From positions 4,774,001-4,838,000 of the forward strand of contig JBLDXI010000015.1 in NCBI GenBank assembly GCA_047495785.1: a DNA stretch of 64,000 nt, given 5' to 3'. Made by a program: the position numbers and the translations under genes. The notes beneath the pieces were generated by a model. It saw only the letters and a program-made list of their open reading frames with translations, was not told the origin of the DNA and did not search any database. The stretch is from Lepidodermella squamata (lineage: Eukaryota > Gastrotricha). Shown here piece by piece: positions 25,805 through 38,585 of the stretch; position 1 is the first letter of the stretch, and the number at the start of each line of letters is the position of its first letter.

Positions 25805-26836
25805 CTTGAAAGCCTAAACATTTATGACAGACGACAGAACAACAAAATTCAATAATACAGAATTGCTCGTCTTTGTAGTTGAGACAGAAGAGAGGTTCAG
25901 GTCTGGTATACAAACTGAGGTCTGGTATCCTAGGTAGATAGGGATATGGGATTTAACAGGGTTTGGGTTGATAAGTTAGACCTATATAAGTTAGATGGGC
26001 GCAAAAATGGCACAATGAGACCCACAAATGAATTATCAAATTAGAGCTATGGTCTATTTGGTCCAGTGAGACAGACACCGCCCGCTGATGCTCATGTATG
26101 CATGTATGTATGTATGTATGTATAATAGCGTTGGATTCGCACTAAGGCGGTCTTCCATCCAACGGACGCAGATGGGCGCGTCGAGGTAAGGTGGCGAGTT
26201 ACCTCTTCTTTGAGTAGACGAAATCGTCCACGTATCCTGCTTTCAGCAGGGCATCAGGTATCAAGGATCAGGCATGGCTCAGGCATGGCTTGGATTGCAA
26301 TGCTAAGGACGCCAACATTTTAATTTGACAACATTTATTATATTTAAATTTTTCTTCAACTTATTATTGCTTAAACATTTTTTAAAGGTCATGGATAAAC
26401 GCATACACGTGACCTGAGCAGCTGACCGCTGTCCGCCGTACTTCGTCTCTTCCTGTGCGTCCTTGAATCCTAGAATCCTTGAATCCTTGAATTCGTCTCA
26501 CCTGTCGTTCCAGACGGCACCATTAAAGCAGCGCTATCTGACTTTATGACCGAGTGCTATGGGACCGCAGACTACATTTTCACAGGCCTTGAAGTGGAAG
26601 CTTTGCTGGCCTCGTAACGATTTGCTAATAGAGTAACCATTAAGCGCTAGAATTCCCTTCCGGTGAATTAACACTTTTCGAAGTAATGAAATCATAACCC
26701 TGTAGATAATCGTATGATGCCTGAGTTGCTGTTGAGTACAGCTATTCTATTATCAAATTTCCGGTGCTGGATGAGGGTTTTAATCGTCGTATGGATGTTT
26801 CATTAAGCCATTCCTGCTTAATTTACATAATTTTAG
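25805..26836. other. intergenic between divergent WD40 and MRPL57 genes
   Basis: About 1 kb shared upstream region. It has an ATGT microsatellite (26094-26124), short direct repeats (for example TTGAATCC units near 26461-26492) and a weak hairpin near 26130. No gene seen. Confidence 0.5.
26094..26124. repeat. (ATGT)n microsatellite
   Basis: About seven tandem copies of ATGT/TATG with one ATGC interruption. Confidence 0.85.
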
Positions 26837-27298
26837 ATGTTTTTAACTAATCTTTTGCTAAGTAATCTCCGTCGCACTTCTCGGAGACGCATGCCTGGAA
26901 ACATGTTCAAAGGGTAGGTCTTATCCCTCATAAATCTTGCCTTTTTATTTCATACATTTGGTTTGATAGCAAAATGCGCTATTGGCCAACTGCTAAACCA
27001 TGGGAGATGCAGTATTACTTCGAAGACGCAATGCGCGAGCAAAGTAACATTCGTTATTTGCAGACTCCATTTATAACGCCGGTGAGTAGTAATTACTGAA
27101 TATTGCCTCTCTTCATCTTTCGCAATTTCATATCCTAATCAGGAGCAAGAATCCTTATACGAGAAGCACGTTGGAGCCGCTATTCGCGAGCATAAGAAGC
27201 TAGAAAACCTTGAAAAACAAGCGAAGAAGTTGGACAAGCCTCACGTCCTTGTTAAAGATGTATTTGCTCACCTCAATGTTACCAAGAGCTGGGAATAA
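26837..27298 (+). CDS. MRPL57: mitochondrial large-subunit ribosomal protein mL63 (MRPL57)
   Basis: Structural protein of the mitochondrial 39S ribosomal subunit. Exons 26837-26913, 26970-27081, 27143-27298; 114 aa (human 102). Seen: start 'MFLTNLLLSNLRRTSRRR', matching the human 'MFLTALLWRGRIPGRQ' opening and serving as a basic mitochondrial presequence; 'FITPEQESLYEKHVGA' matching 'YMTREQERGHAAV'; and the C-terminal signature 'FAHLNVTKSWE' matching 'LDHLNVTKKW'. The ATG directly follows a strong splice acceptor (ATAATTTTAG), so the 5'UTR is spliced in cis or in trans. TMEM135 starts 99 bases after the stop on the same strand, suggesting co-transcription. Confidence 0.9.
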
Positions 27299-27397
27299 TA
27301 ATTTCTATAATCAATCATCGCGTTGATTTATATGTATTTTCATGAAAATTAGATCAATTAAACTGAGGATTATTTACGCATTTTGTGTCGACTGCCC

Positions 27398-28875
27398 ATG
27401 ACTGTCTTGAGCAAGCATTATCCGACTATGTCGGAGCTCACGTGCTATGAGCTAGCTCATACCTTGGAACCTAGCTGTTTGAAGTCCTGGTTAATTCTGA
27501 CTTCGAAAGGCATTTTCGCGTCGTTCAAGATATACTCAACGCTCTACCTGGTTTGTTTGTCCGAGTACTTGAATGAAAGAATTGAATTTCAAAATATTTC
27601 TGAATTTAGTTGTCAACGTTGTTACGTGGAGATTTGAAAGGAATGATCTCCTATTTGAAAAGTCGATTCTTGCCTGAGACTCTGCAAAGCACCATATTCT
27701 TGGCTAGCAACTCTGGTTTTTTCTTGATGTATTTCTGTTTGATTCGGTTTGTTAAGGTTTACCGGCGCGTATTGCTGTTGCTAAAAATTAATATATTTCA
27801 GCATTATTACTCGTCGGATGCGATACTACAATTTCCTTGTTGCCGGTATACTAGCTTCCTACACTGCCATTCAGTTGGAGCGTAAAAATAAGCGATCATC
27901 GCTGGCTTCTTACGTTGCTATGTTGGCAAGTGAAACGTTATACAATGTATTGCACGATAAAGGCATTGTAAAGTCCGTCCCATACGGCGAAGCTCTAACT
28001 CTTGGCATTGCTTTTGCATGGCTTTCATTAATGGCACCTGCGAAAATCGACCCCAAACTTCCACAGGACAGCGCTACTTTTGTTATGAGGTATACTTTGC
28101 TGAGATTGAGAAAAACTTTTGATAACATTTCTCATATAGGCTATTGACATCTGTTCCTGCCAACGTCCGATGGCGCCAAATTTTGGCCAAGTTTTTCCCG
28201 AAAACTACTCCGCAGCAAGACCCAGCTCTGCCGCGGGAGATTTCCTGCGCTGGCTACATAGCAGATGGTGTTATTCGTGGTGGGTTAGCTGGATTGGCCC
28301 TGGATTTGCTCACAATTATGCGATCACGTCGTTCTAAATTCAACATAGCAACTTCGAATACTGCTCTACTGACGACTCTCCTTTTTGTCTTCCGATTGTG
28401 TATGAGCCTATCGAAAGCTATACCCAACCTATCACCAATCGCTCGTCGCACGATTAGCGCGTTTATTGCTGCTCTTGCATGGGGTAAACAACAAGGCACC
28501 ATTCCAGCATGGCTCTTTTTCAAGGCGGCTCAACTTTCGTGTTCCAAATTAGCGCCATCTTTCCCGAAACCTGTCCAAAATCAGTTTGGGCTTATTATTT
28601 ATGCGATTTCTACCGGTTATTTATTATATGCGGGTTCTTATGAGCCACACAACATTCGTCCATCTTACTGGTCTTTCTTGAGGAGGCTCACCGGTGGATG
28701 GATCGACGAAATCAACCGGCGCCTTCTTGAGTGCTGGCACCCAGGTGCAAATCAAGTAATTCCATCGCTGAAAGGTTCAGCCGATTGGTGGCCGCAATAC
28801 GACCCATCTGCCACGACGCTGTGCTGTGGACCTAGCGAATCACCGGCTTCCATAATTTCGCAGATTGCAAAATGA
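27398..28875 (+). CDS. TMEM135: TMEM135-like membrane protein
   Basis: TMEM135 is a multi-pass protein tied to mitochondrial dynamics, peroxisomes and lipid handling. Exons 27398-27550, 27610-27746, 27802-28089, 28140-28875; 437 aa (human 458). Seen: N-terminal 'CYELAHTLEPSC' (human CYEIGHTWHPSC); 'SFKIYSTLYLV' then 'FLPETLQSTIFLASN'; 'LASYVAMLASETLYN' matching 'LTIYMANLATETLF'; and 'NIRPSYWSFLRRLTGG' matching 'LRPSYWKFLLRLTKG'. Several hydrophobic segments cover both halves. It lies 99 bases behind MRPL57 in an operon-like pair. Family certain; the exact role in this animal is inferred from homologs. Confidence 0.93.
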
Positions 28876-29294
28876 AAGGAAAAATCAAATCACAGTGCTG
28901 CTGACATCACGAAGCTATTTTGATTCGAATTTTGTTACAAATCTTTTGGTATTATTGATGATTCAATGACTGTGGAATGTTTCTTCAACAGTTTTCGCGT
29001 GAAGAGCAAAGTAAATATTTTTGATTACGATCTCGTAGCCTGTTGGCCTGTGAAGAAATAAATATAGAAATGAGCTGAAATAGAGTTGAGCAGCGCCGGT
29101 ATTCTTCATCAAGCGGTACGAGGAATAGTTGGAGCTTTCTCAAGCTCTTGCTAATTTCGGTATACGCCGGGGCGCTCACTGTTGAGAGTTTCAAATTACT
29201 ACGAATTGATATTTGGGCTCTACCTATCGCTTATAATTAATAGTAATTTATTTTGGCATTTGTCGCAACTCTGAACTTCGAAGAAATTGTATCA
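28876..29294. other. spacer between TMEM135 and RING/ankyrin gene
   Basis: About 420 bases of AT-rich spacer and UTR. No open frame with recognisable content and no RNA gene seen. Confidence 0.5.
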
Positions 29295-31431
29295 ATGTAC
29301 GAGCAGGACTCGATGGTAATTTGAAAAAGCAAAATGACTCATTTCTGATTTCTATTCCGTTGAAAACAGCTGCTAAAATGCTTGGATTGCCATTCCATTA
29401 TGGAATCGCCTGTTGTGTTAAGCGATTGCGGTCACCACTACTGCCACGTATGTGCCAAGCAAAGCAGGCACTACTGCTTTGCCCCATGCCTTGCTTGCGA
29501 ATCTCCGACACGTAGAAATTTTCAATGCCCCGACACGCTACAGGATATCCAACTAAAGAAGATGGTAGCTTTGGTGAAACCGCCTATTCCGAAGGAAGAG
29601 CTGATATACTGTGACCGCAGAGAGAAGTCGCTCCGCTATCGCCACCCTTACAATGAGTGCGACCACTTACCGCTTGCGCCGGCTAAGTTGTGTCCGCATT
29701 GTGACCTGAAATTCTGCGACCCTTGCTTTCATTGCCATCTGGAGGTTGTCCGACTAGAAATAGGCTGGTTCGGGCATCGCGTTAGTCTAAACAGGCTCAG
29801 TTTACTGGATTATTAGACTCGCTTTTTTATTACCAGCTCAATGAAAGATTTCGATCTGCTATATCCGATTTGATGAAAAGCAACTATGCATGGAAATTCA
29901 ACGAAGCTGTCAACGCTGCTATTCGAAATTCAACTCGAGACTGGTCAGCTGAAATGACCAAGCTTTACGATGCCGCAGCCAATGGCTGCCTGTCTCCCGA
30001 TGAACTTCTCAACTTTCACAAGGAGGTGATTCAAAGAGATAAAGAGGTATTAAATTGTTGTGGTTTGACAGCCAATTTTGGCATGATAAGAACTTTGTTT
30101 TCTAGGTTTGGTGCCTTGAGCAATTATTAGCCGTCCCTTCTAAACCTAGCGACGAAATTGTAAAAGAAGAAAAATTCGCGTTATTTAGTCCAAGATTGGA
30201 ATTCCATGCATTGAGGTACAACCCTCGTAATTACGTAAGCTATTTCCTAATATTTTGACTTGATGTAATTGCAATTTTATTGTATTTTAAGAGACCGAGT
30301 GAGGACATTCGATTCGAAAAAGCTCTCTTCACTGGTTCAATCAGTGAAATGCGAAAAATTCTTCGTCATCCAAATTTGCCGCAAGCCTGCAAGCCTTTCT
30401 TGCTGTCTCGCTGTTACTTCCGAGAAGTGAAAGAAAGCAACTGGGAGACTTATTCGATGTTTGGCAATGCCCTTCACCACGCCGCTTGGTTCGGTGATAA
30501 CGTTGGGATGATTCGATATCTGGTCAAGCATGGGGCGAACGTCGAATCAAGGGCGCCTTTTTTCTGCCGAAGTGACAGCTGGCCAATGGCAATTCACATT
30601 TCCGCCTGTTTCGGCGAATTTGAAGCTGTTAAATTTTTCATTGATCACGATCCGAGCCTCTTAGAGACTACAGATTGCCATGGACGCACCTTGCTGATGA
30701 TTGCTTGCGAAATTGCTAACCTCGAAATGGTCAAATATTTGTGGATTGAAAAAGGAGCAAACATTGATCGAGTTAGTCAGTTCAACAGAACAGCTCTGAG
30801 CTCTCCACTCGAGAGCATTGAGAGTGAAATCCTTCGTACTCAAAAAGAGTATGCCGCTATCGTGAAATTTATCGTTGATTCGGACCCTGAAATCATATTT
30901 CGGCAAAATTTGATCAAAAATGCGATTGCTTGGGCGGTTGCTTACAACGAGTTTGATACGATGCGGGCGATTCTCGATAGAAAACCAGAAGCTGCCGGAT
31001 ACTGCCGCTACACCGAACGCGATCTGACCCTGTTGATTATAGCTGCGGCGAAAGGTCACGTCGAAATAGCTGACTATTTGCTGACCAATTTCAGGACCAT
31101 TCATGAGGAATGCCGTGTTTGGTACTCGTGTACTTCAAAGGGGCGAACTCCGCTGCATTACGCAGCCGAGTATGGCCGGTTAGAAATGGTGAAGCTGTTG
31201 GTAGGCAAATGGAAGGCTAACTGCAGGGAGAAATCGTTTTTTATGGACGATGAACGCATGCCGATTGAACTGGCTTATCTGAGAAAACACACCAAAGTTG
31301 TTTCATACTTCACTGAACTCTTTCCTAAACTGGCGAAGAGGCTAGAATACTGTCGTAAGAGCTTTCACGGCAGCTTTGAATCAATGTACAGTCTAAGCGG
31401 TTCGGAGGAGGATGCTGCTTCTGCTTCTTGA
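29295..31431 (+). CDS. RING-finger and ankyrin-repeat protein (putative E3 ubiquitin ligase)
   Basis: Exons 29295-29315, 29370-29780, 29837-30046, 30106-30215, 30294-31431; 629 aa. Exon 1 encodes only MYEQDSM. Seen: residues about 11-55 form a RING-like zinc motif ('KCLDC', 'DCGHHYCHVC', 'APCLAC'). A second Cys/His cluster (about 95-135: 'CPHCDLKFCDPCFHCH') looks like a B-box-type zinc binder. A helical segment follows, then ankyrin repeats from about 260 ('GNALHHAAWFGDNVGMIRYL', 'GRTLLMIACEIANLEMVKYL', 'GRTPLHYAAEYGRLEMVKLL'). The C-terminus is Ser/Glu-rich. RING proteins usually recruit E2 enzymes and ankyrin repeats bind the target, so a ligase role is inferred. Exact orthology not recognised. 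Confidence 0.85.
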
Positions 31432-32372
31432 AGCCGTAAAAAAACTATGGTCTAATTTTACGATTTCAGTTTTTCATCATGTTGCAATTTTAAAGCTCTT
31501 CTATCGCGACCATTGAAAAGGAAAATAAAGTTTTGAGAAATTTAGCCAGAAGCTCTTACCATTTCGATCACGACTCACAGCAGTAACTATGCATGCGACA
31601 GCCATGAGTCATAGCTCATTCGATAGCTAATTAATTCACAGTTGTTCTGAGATCAAAACTTGACACTGTGACTCATCCAGCTTAACAGTTTTTCATTTTA
31701 GTGAAACCCACCGCGAAAAATACATATTATAATCCATTTCTCCACGACTCACTGAACTTTTTGAAAGTCTTCTAAAACGGTAAGGATGGTTACTGTTGGC
31801 CCTAAGGGCTTACCAGAAAGTCATTGCATTGTAACGTTAATGTGAGCGTTGACATTTGACTTGAAAGTTGGAATGTTGAACATCGAACATGAACATGAAA
31901 ATTCCGATTTTTCAACTTTTGCACCGATTTGGAGAATTTTTGGGCGCATCGAGATGGATGAGCTTATCTTATGAGATTCAATTTTTCTTAATACCTAAAA
32001 CACCCTGGAAGGCGAAAGTGAGCAAAATGGCTCATACCTAAGATTGAAAAATGTCGAAAAATAAAGCTGATTTACCCAAAAAATACCCAGTTTTACTGAA
32101 ATGCCCCGTGCTTATGCTATTCGAACGGCAAAGTGACGTGTTTAGGGTCGAACAAATTGCGAATGAATTATCTGTCAAATGAGCTCATGGCCGTCGCGCA
32201 TGCCACAGCTACTGCTGTGGATCCCTTGCAAATATTCCTATAGTATGTAAATCAATCTGCAGATGTAAACATGCCAAATAGTTTATTTTTCCAACACGAG
32301 CAACAAAACATAATTTTGTGTTCTAAGAAAGATCGTTTGAATCAAAGAGAAGCTGCGCTGAAGATCTGCTGT
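31432..32372. other. intergenic between convergent genes
   Basis: 3'UTR of the RING/ankyrin gene (plus) and of glutamate receptor B (minus), plus AT-rich spacer. A plus-strand AATAAA is at 31524-31529, and a minus-strand AATAAA (TTTATT) is near 32282. No gene seen. Confidence 0.5.
31524..31529 (+). terminator. poly(A) signal AATAAA for RING/ankyrin gene
   Basis: Canonical signal about 93 bases after the stop codon at 31431. Confidence 0.55.
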
Positions 32373-35300
32373 TTAATATTGCGTGAAGTACGGCGAGGTC
32401 GGAGCATTGTTCTGGATAGGCGGCCTCGGCAGAGAGTGGGCGTTGTACTTGATATCGCTGTAGCCTCTCCCAACAGATTGCTCAGGTCCGTATTGCGGTA
32501 TGTCATTTCTACTGCGGGGTCGATAGTGGACATTGCCGCCGGGTATGTTGCTTGGATTATATCCTGCAGCGCTTTGCGTGCTTTGATCTAGCAGTTCCTG
32601 GTTATCCGCAGACGACGATGCGCGCATGCTGTGAGATAGCAACGGCGCGGCGCTCGAAGGCGACTGCCGCCGAACAAGATCTCGGTTGCTACCAGCCAAA
32701 CGCGACTCGTGACTCGTCCGACTTCGAATACTGCTTTGCTGGCTATTCAAAGGCTGTTGCTGCTGCGGAGGCGCGGGCTGTGGACGAGGCCTGTTAGGCG
32801 ATGCCGGCGGTTTCGTCGATTTTACGTTCATGATCAATTTGCATTGGCTTAACATTTGCTTGCCGAACGTAGCACTGGCAGTGGTTTTCGTCTGGCGGCG
32901 CTTGATGCGATAACAGAATTCGAAAATGGACAGGAAAATGCCGATGGCGAGGCCGATGACAAGGCACGCGAAAACACCACCGACCTGACTGATGCCAAGT
33001 TGCGACGTTGATGTCTTGGACACGTCCGAAGTGTCGCATTTCCCATTAGGACCCAGCTTCTCAATCGACTTCTCAACCCACCAACGTATTTTCAGTAAAT
33101 GCAAAAATTGATCCTCTTGCAGTTTAAGAATCGCGTTGCTAATGTCCTCGCGGAGAGGCGATCCCCTCGGCAACCCGACGCCGTAGCCTTTCGAATCGAG
33201 CAGACCGCCGACCTGCATCAAATCGCAATCGCGTTGAACTTGATATTCGATCATAGTCGATTCCATCAAAAACGCGTAACTGCCTTGTTTAACCTTGTTA
33301 ATGCCATCGGCTGACGAATTCACGAAGACTGTAGGTTGCGTCGTCGACATGTAATTCCACATTTTCTCGTAGGTTGGAATTTTCGAGTTCTAAACATATT
33401 CCAGAATGAACTTTCGTGGAACAATTTTTGGAATTACGCTTACCTTGAAGAAGATCATGGTCGATCCACTCGACCTTGTACCGTATTTGATATCCGACTG
33501 CTTGGCCAAATCTTCAGCGGAAGTTATTTCGGTTTGCAATCGTTCAATTGTCAAAAAAGCAGCCAAGTTGGCAGTGTAAGAACTAATGATGATGAGCGTG
33601 AAGAAAGACCACACACTTCCGATGATGCGCGTCGAGAAGGCCCGAGGCGCAATATCGCAGCCTTGCTGCATCAGCGACGAAATCGTGAACCACAGCGAAT
33701 TGAATAGAGTGAACTGGTTTTCGACGGTTGCGGGGTTCGGCTCGTGCTGACATGCCGGTTTGCGCACCCATTCGTAGGGCGTCACCCGCGCAACAATGTA
33801 CAAAACGATTGAGGTGGCGACGTAAGCGCCCAAAACATACACCCAAACTTGAGCTTCGAGCGGCTTCATGAAACTGAATAAAGTCGGGGGTGGCTGTTTG
33901 GGCTTTCGGTATAAAATCGAAATTCCCAAATTCATGTAAGGGGTGGTGAAATCGATGACCTGCTCGCGAATGTACTGTTAAATAGGAAAACAAATAAATC
34001 AAATCGGATGTTGGGAAACTTCGATATCTAGTTTTACCGTAATTGTCAAAGGAGCGATGGCTACGTCAGCTTTTTTTGATAGCAGCTCGCCAACCATACC
34101 GTTCCACCTCATTGCACTCGGATCAACCGGGGCGCCGTACTGCCCATCGTCAACAAGTTTCATTTCGTATTTAAAATGCAGAACCTCGGCTAGTTTTTCC
34201 ATTAGATCAACACAGTAGCCTTCGAACCGCGCGTTTCCCTCAAGGATTTGACCCGGCTTCGGTTTCCGGAACATGACAAATGGCTCCTCGATGATTGTCG
34301 TAACAATTAGCGTTTTATTTCGGAAATACGGCTCCGATTCTTTGCGAACTTGTTGGAGCGCGGCTAGGATTCGAATTCCGCCGTTGTTTGGCTTCCATTC
34401 GGCGTATCGCTCCGGGGAGCCATCTTGCCGGTTCACCCTGGTGACATCTAATGGCACAGCAGTACGCCAACCTCGCTCGTCAATCGCAACTTGGCCAGTC
34501 AACCCTGACAAGCCTGCGGTCTAATATAACGAGAAATTAAAATTGAAGGATTCAGTTTGCAAACTGAAAGTAGCTTCTCACCGTTCGCATAAAGTTGAGA
34601 AGATTTTCGCCAACAGCTTTGTAAGCAGTTGATTCTTGCCGATCACAAATAACCGGACCTTATTGAATAAAAGTTGGATATATCTAGTACTGGGTGACTT
34701 CAAATGGCGTTACTTGAATCAATTTTTTGCACTCGGGAGAGATTTCCGATCGCACTTGCCATCGATAGGACTCCGTCGAATAGGAATAAATCAGCAGCCT
34801 AACATCATAATCAGAAAACAATTGCAATGTTTTCATACTTTTTTTTAATTTACCGTCCAACGTCGCTTTTGTCTGGGCTTGCTGGCGGAGCTGCGATCAG
34901 GTGTGTAAGAAGGTTGAAGCTGAACTTGCATCATTCTATCTTCAGCTGCCTGAACGTTGACAGTCTGATTCGCCAACTGCAGATACGTAATGTTTGCTCC
35001 TCCGTACCAGTAAGGAGCGTAGTCGACCAGGTTGGCGTCAAGCGAAGTGAAAAAGTAGTGAAAGTAAACGTTGAGCATGTTCACCTGCAACGCTTGCTGC
35101 AAAAAGCTGCTAATTGTTGACGCCCTACAATCGATGACAAAGCGCGACACGCCGCTTTCACGCAGATCTTTCAACAGCGGACGGTAATCAGTAGTGCCGG
35201 GAACAGCCGGGCGCAGTTGACGAAGAAAGACACTAAAAATAAAGCAAAATATTGTCTGCTCCTCAATTAAGTAGCCAAGTTTTACTGATAAGAAATGGCT

Positions 35301-36208
35301 TGAGAACCGATTCGAGAATTTTCGCCGGAGCTTGCACCCTTGGGCGGCATTGTATTAGCAGCTGTGTGTTCTGCTTGGCTTTCCAAGTAAAAATCCGATA
35401 CACGAGGCCGGCCGAGATGCAGCAAAGTTTGCAAGTAAGCCAAAGCTGAGTCACACAAAATCGCAAATAAAAACTGAAAATTCCATTTGACCGTTTCTTA
35501 CCATTCGGATCTTCGTAGATTATCGTGAATGAGTCCCACTTTTCGGCGACAATGTAGTCTTCAATGGCCGATGCGATGAAATCTTGCCTCGGCCGGATAA
35601 CCACGCTGGTTGAATCGCTCAACATCAAAGGTGGTGGTTGGGGCGATGGTGCCGGCGGCTGTCCCGAAGTAGGCCGCACATTGATCGCACTGCCGGCTCC
35701 TGCTGGCGAAGTTCCTGGACGCGAGGCGATAATAGCCTCTGAACTTGAAACTGTCGGGTCGTTGGTGATGGAAGCCGGCAATATTGTCAACACGCCGTAT
35801 TTCGTGCCGATAGACGCGACCAGCGGTGCCATGCTAGGTACAGAGGGTGCCACGAGGGCTACAACCCCCTGGCCTAGCAAGGAGCAAGCTTTTTCGTAAA
35901 GGTTCAAAAACGACACTCCCGTTTCGTAGACCGGTAGAATGATCACTCGTCCTGTAACCTGATTCATCCGAGCGTAAAGCAAGGCCATGTCAAGGACCTC
36001 CCCTATCGTTCCGTTCCGAGTCGACAGCATGTCGATTGGCTCATTCGTTCCGGTCGGTGGGTTTTCTACCAGAACTCCTATTAAAAATTATGATAAATAA
36101 TTATTCAAACCCAAATCGATGCAGCAATATACCTATTTTAGCCGTTTCTTGAGCCAAGCTTACTGATGTCAGCAGCGTTACAATTAATATCAATTTCGCA
36201 CCAACCAT
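32373..36208 (-). CDS. kainate-type ionotropic glutamate receptor subunit (B)
   Basis: Glutamate-gated channel, paralog of the receptor at 15364-19719. Exons (minus): 36208-36133, 36077-35502, 35445-35286, 35232-34854, 34798-34714, 34658-34582, 34520-34038, 33974-33444, 33389-32373; 1127 aa. Seen: signal peptide MVGAKLILIVTLLTSVSLA; an amino-terminal domain with an unusual Pro/Ser-rich insertion (around 120-150); S1 'FEGYCVDLMEKLAEV' and 'ADVAIAPLTITYIREQVIDF'; M1; pore 'SLMQQGCDI' (Gln at the Q/R site); M3 'SSYTANLAAFLTIE'; S2 'GGLLDSKGYGVGLPRGSP'; M4 'GGVFACLVIGLAIGIF'; and a Pro/Gln/Ser/Arg-rich cytoplasmic tail. Full phase agreement across nine exons. Kainate (GRIK) class favoured. Confidence 0.92.
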
Positions 36209-38578
36209 CTTGGCCACAAAGACTAAACTGAAGTTGACAAGCCAGTCGTTCGGCTGATAATTCGGGGTTTACGAGACATTTTCATTTACGTTTGTTACGA
36301 AGAATCTGTTGCAATGCAGCCGATACGGTAAGAGAAAATACTACCTAGAAGAGACGGACAAATCAGCGCAAAAAATAAGGGCAAAAATATGGATCGTATT
36401 TAAAACGTGCTTGGCACTGTTTATTGCCGGGTTATGCAACTGGACGAGGAAAATTTGGCGCCGATTATAAATATAATAACGTTCCAACACGCTGAGTTCG
36501 CACATTGCGGGGTATTATTTAAGTGGGTTACCTCATAACTCGGCCATAATTTACTCAATAAAAAATGAAGAGACAAAATGCTGGCTGTTGCGGTATTTCC
36601 GGCTTGTAAAAAGCGGCAACGCGCAACTAGGAGAGGCTTCACCACGCGCGTAGGCACGTGCTATCTCGGGCGGCCGGCGCGCGTAAACGAGATGCGCGCC
36701 GCTCATAATGTATATGATAGCGTAAAATGTATTGATAAAACCTGCGCGTTCACTTGCCACCTAGCTCTATTAGGGGCAGCAAATAACAGACATGATATTA
36801 ATGCTGCTCCACTTAGCTGAAGATATCATCGTGCTATGCGAAGGGCCGCGATGAGCAGCACCTCCGCCTCCTGTCGGGCGTTATAGCGCTGAAAAATGAA
36901 ATGTAGCTCGCCAATAAACAGCCGCCAGGAAACAGCAGCAGATGGTGTAGATAAACCAATGATAATAATTGTGGCTTATTTAGTTGCCCAGCATGCCAAC
37001 CCACAAGCAACTTGATGCACCGGGCGAGGTTCAAAACAACCCGAGCGTGTGTAGTGATTTTTTTACCAATGAAACAAGTTTATTTAGCTAGGTGGTGGTG
37101 CAGCCGGCAACTTGACGGCTGAAAATCTGCCCTCGTTCGCAAGACACATTTTTTACACCATAACGATGGACCCATCTCCAGCGCGATCTTGAACCTAATT
37201 TTACAAAGATCGCGCCGACTTGCGACTCAGTCAAAGCAAAAAAATGTTCACGTTCAAGTTGGCTTGTCGAAAATGGTGAGGTTTGCTGGAACTATCTGCG
37301 AACCAACATTCCAATTAAATTCCACTCCGCAAACCTCACTGAGGATGAGCGAATCCGGCAATGACTAAGATCAGTCAACCTGGGGCAAAGAAGATGTTCC
37401 CAAATTCAAAATGTAACAGATATTCTAATCAAGATAAGAATTCGACACAAGGTGCAAGGGTTTTGTTGCTAAAATTCTTGTTCCTATAGCTCGCGTAATA
37501 GGCAGGTCTATTGGACACTTGGACACAAGACGAGACACTAGAAATATGCTATAAGGACGTTAAGAAAATGCAGATATAAGTATGGAGTGTAGCGTATAAG
37601 TGATATCAACTTCCATGAAACGAAATTTAATTAACAGCTGGTAGAATCTACGCTGAAAATGAATATAAAATGTTTAGCCTCCTACGATGGAACTATCCAG
37701 TTTTTGGTGTCTCGATGCCGGCAAATTGGAAAGATGGGTCACACAAATCGTCGCCATCAAATCGAAATTTTGGAAATATCGTTGCCGTTAGCTATAAGTT
37801 AAAGATGCTGAAAGTTGAGAACATCATCGACGTAATCAAAGATTAAAAAATTCAGGACGACTCATAATTCGCCAGCCTTCGTTTCTGTAGATCTATGTGA
37901 TATATTATCGCCCTAGTGGCTGACCTAACTCGAATTGGATCTTGTTGCGCAGCTGAAATAACTTGTTGGTAACCTCCAAAATAGTACAACATCTATTTGT
38001 GGCCAGTAGTGTTTCTGGTAAATATTTCATGTGATATTATTGTCGATGTTTTCGGGCGTACATGTCAGCTTTTGAAGTTATCTTGTGCCGCCGTCAGCTT
38101 TTTGGCGCGTTATTAATATCATGCGACACAGACAGTGTGTGGCAGAGATTTTGAATTTTAGAGTATATCGCAACCGGCGGGAGCGCAAATTTCTCACCCC
38201 GTTGGGAGAATAAAATGTAACATTGTCATTTTTGTTACATTTCCCCAAGTGTGAATTCTTCTTCTCGCCTGAATATCATGAATCCAGACAAATCTTCAAT
38301 CAAGCAGCTCTAATGGCATTCACTAACCATAGCGAGACATTGGTATCAGCGCGGCATTCATCCGCAATGAAAACAGCGCAGAATCATTAATCATCGCAAT
38401 TCAATTTGATTTATTGACGTTTATATCATGATTTTAGAACAACTAATGAAAGAAGATGATAAACGCAATTTGTTACAACGTGCCTCGGGTGCGGTTTCGT
38501 TTGATTGATTTCGAGGTTGATTGCCTCGCGCAATCATAACCATGAAAGGTTATAAAGGTTATACCCATTAACCGCACA

Positions 38579-38585
38579 TATAAAA
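38579..38585 (+). promoter_or_regulatory. TATA-box-like site
   Basis: TATAAAA in a GC-richer context, followed about 25-30 bases later by CT/CA-rich sequence suitable for initiation. No convincing downstream exon was linked, so its target is unknown. Confidence 0.35.
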
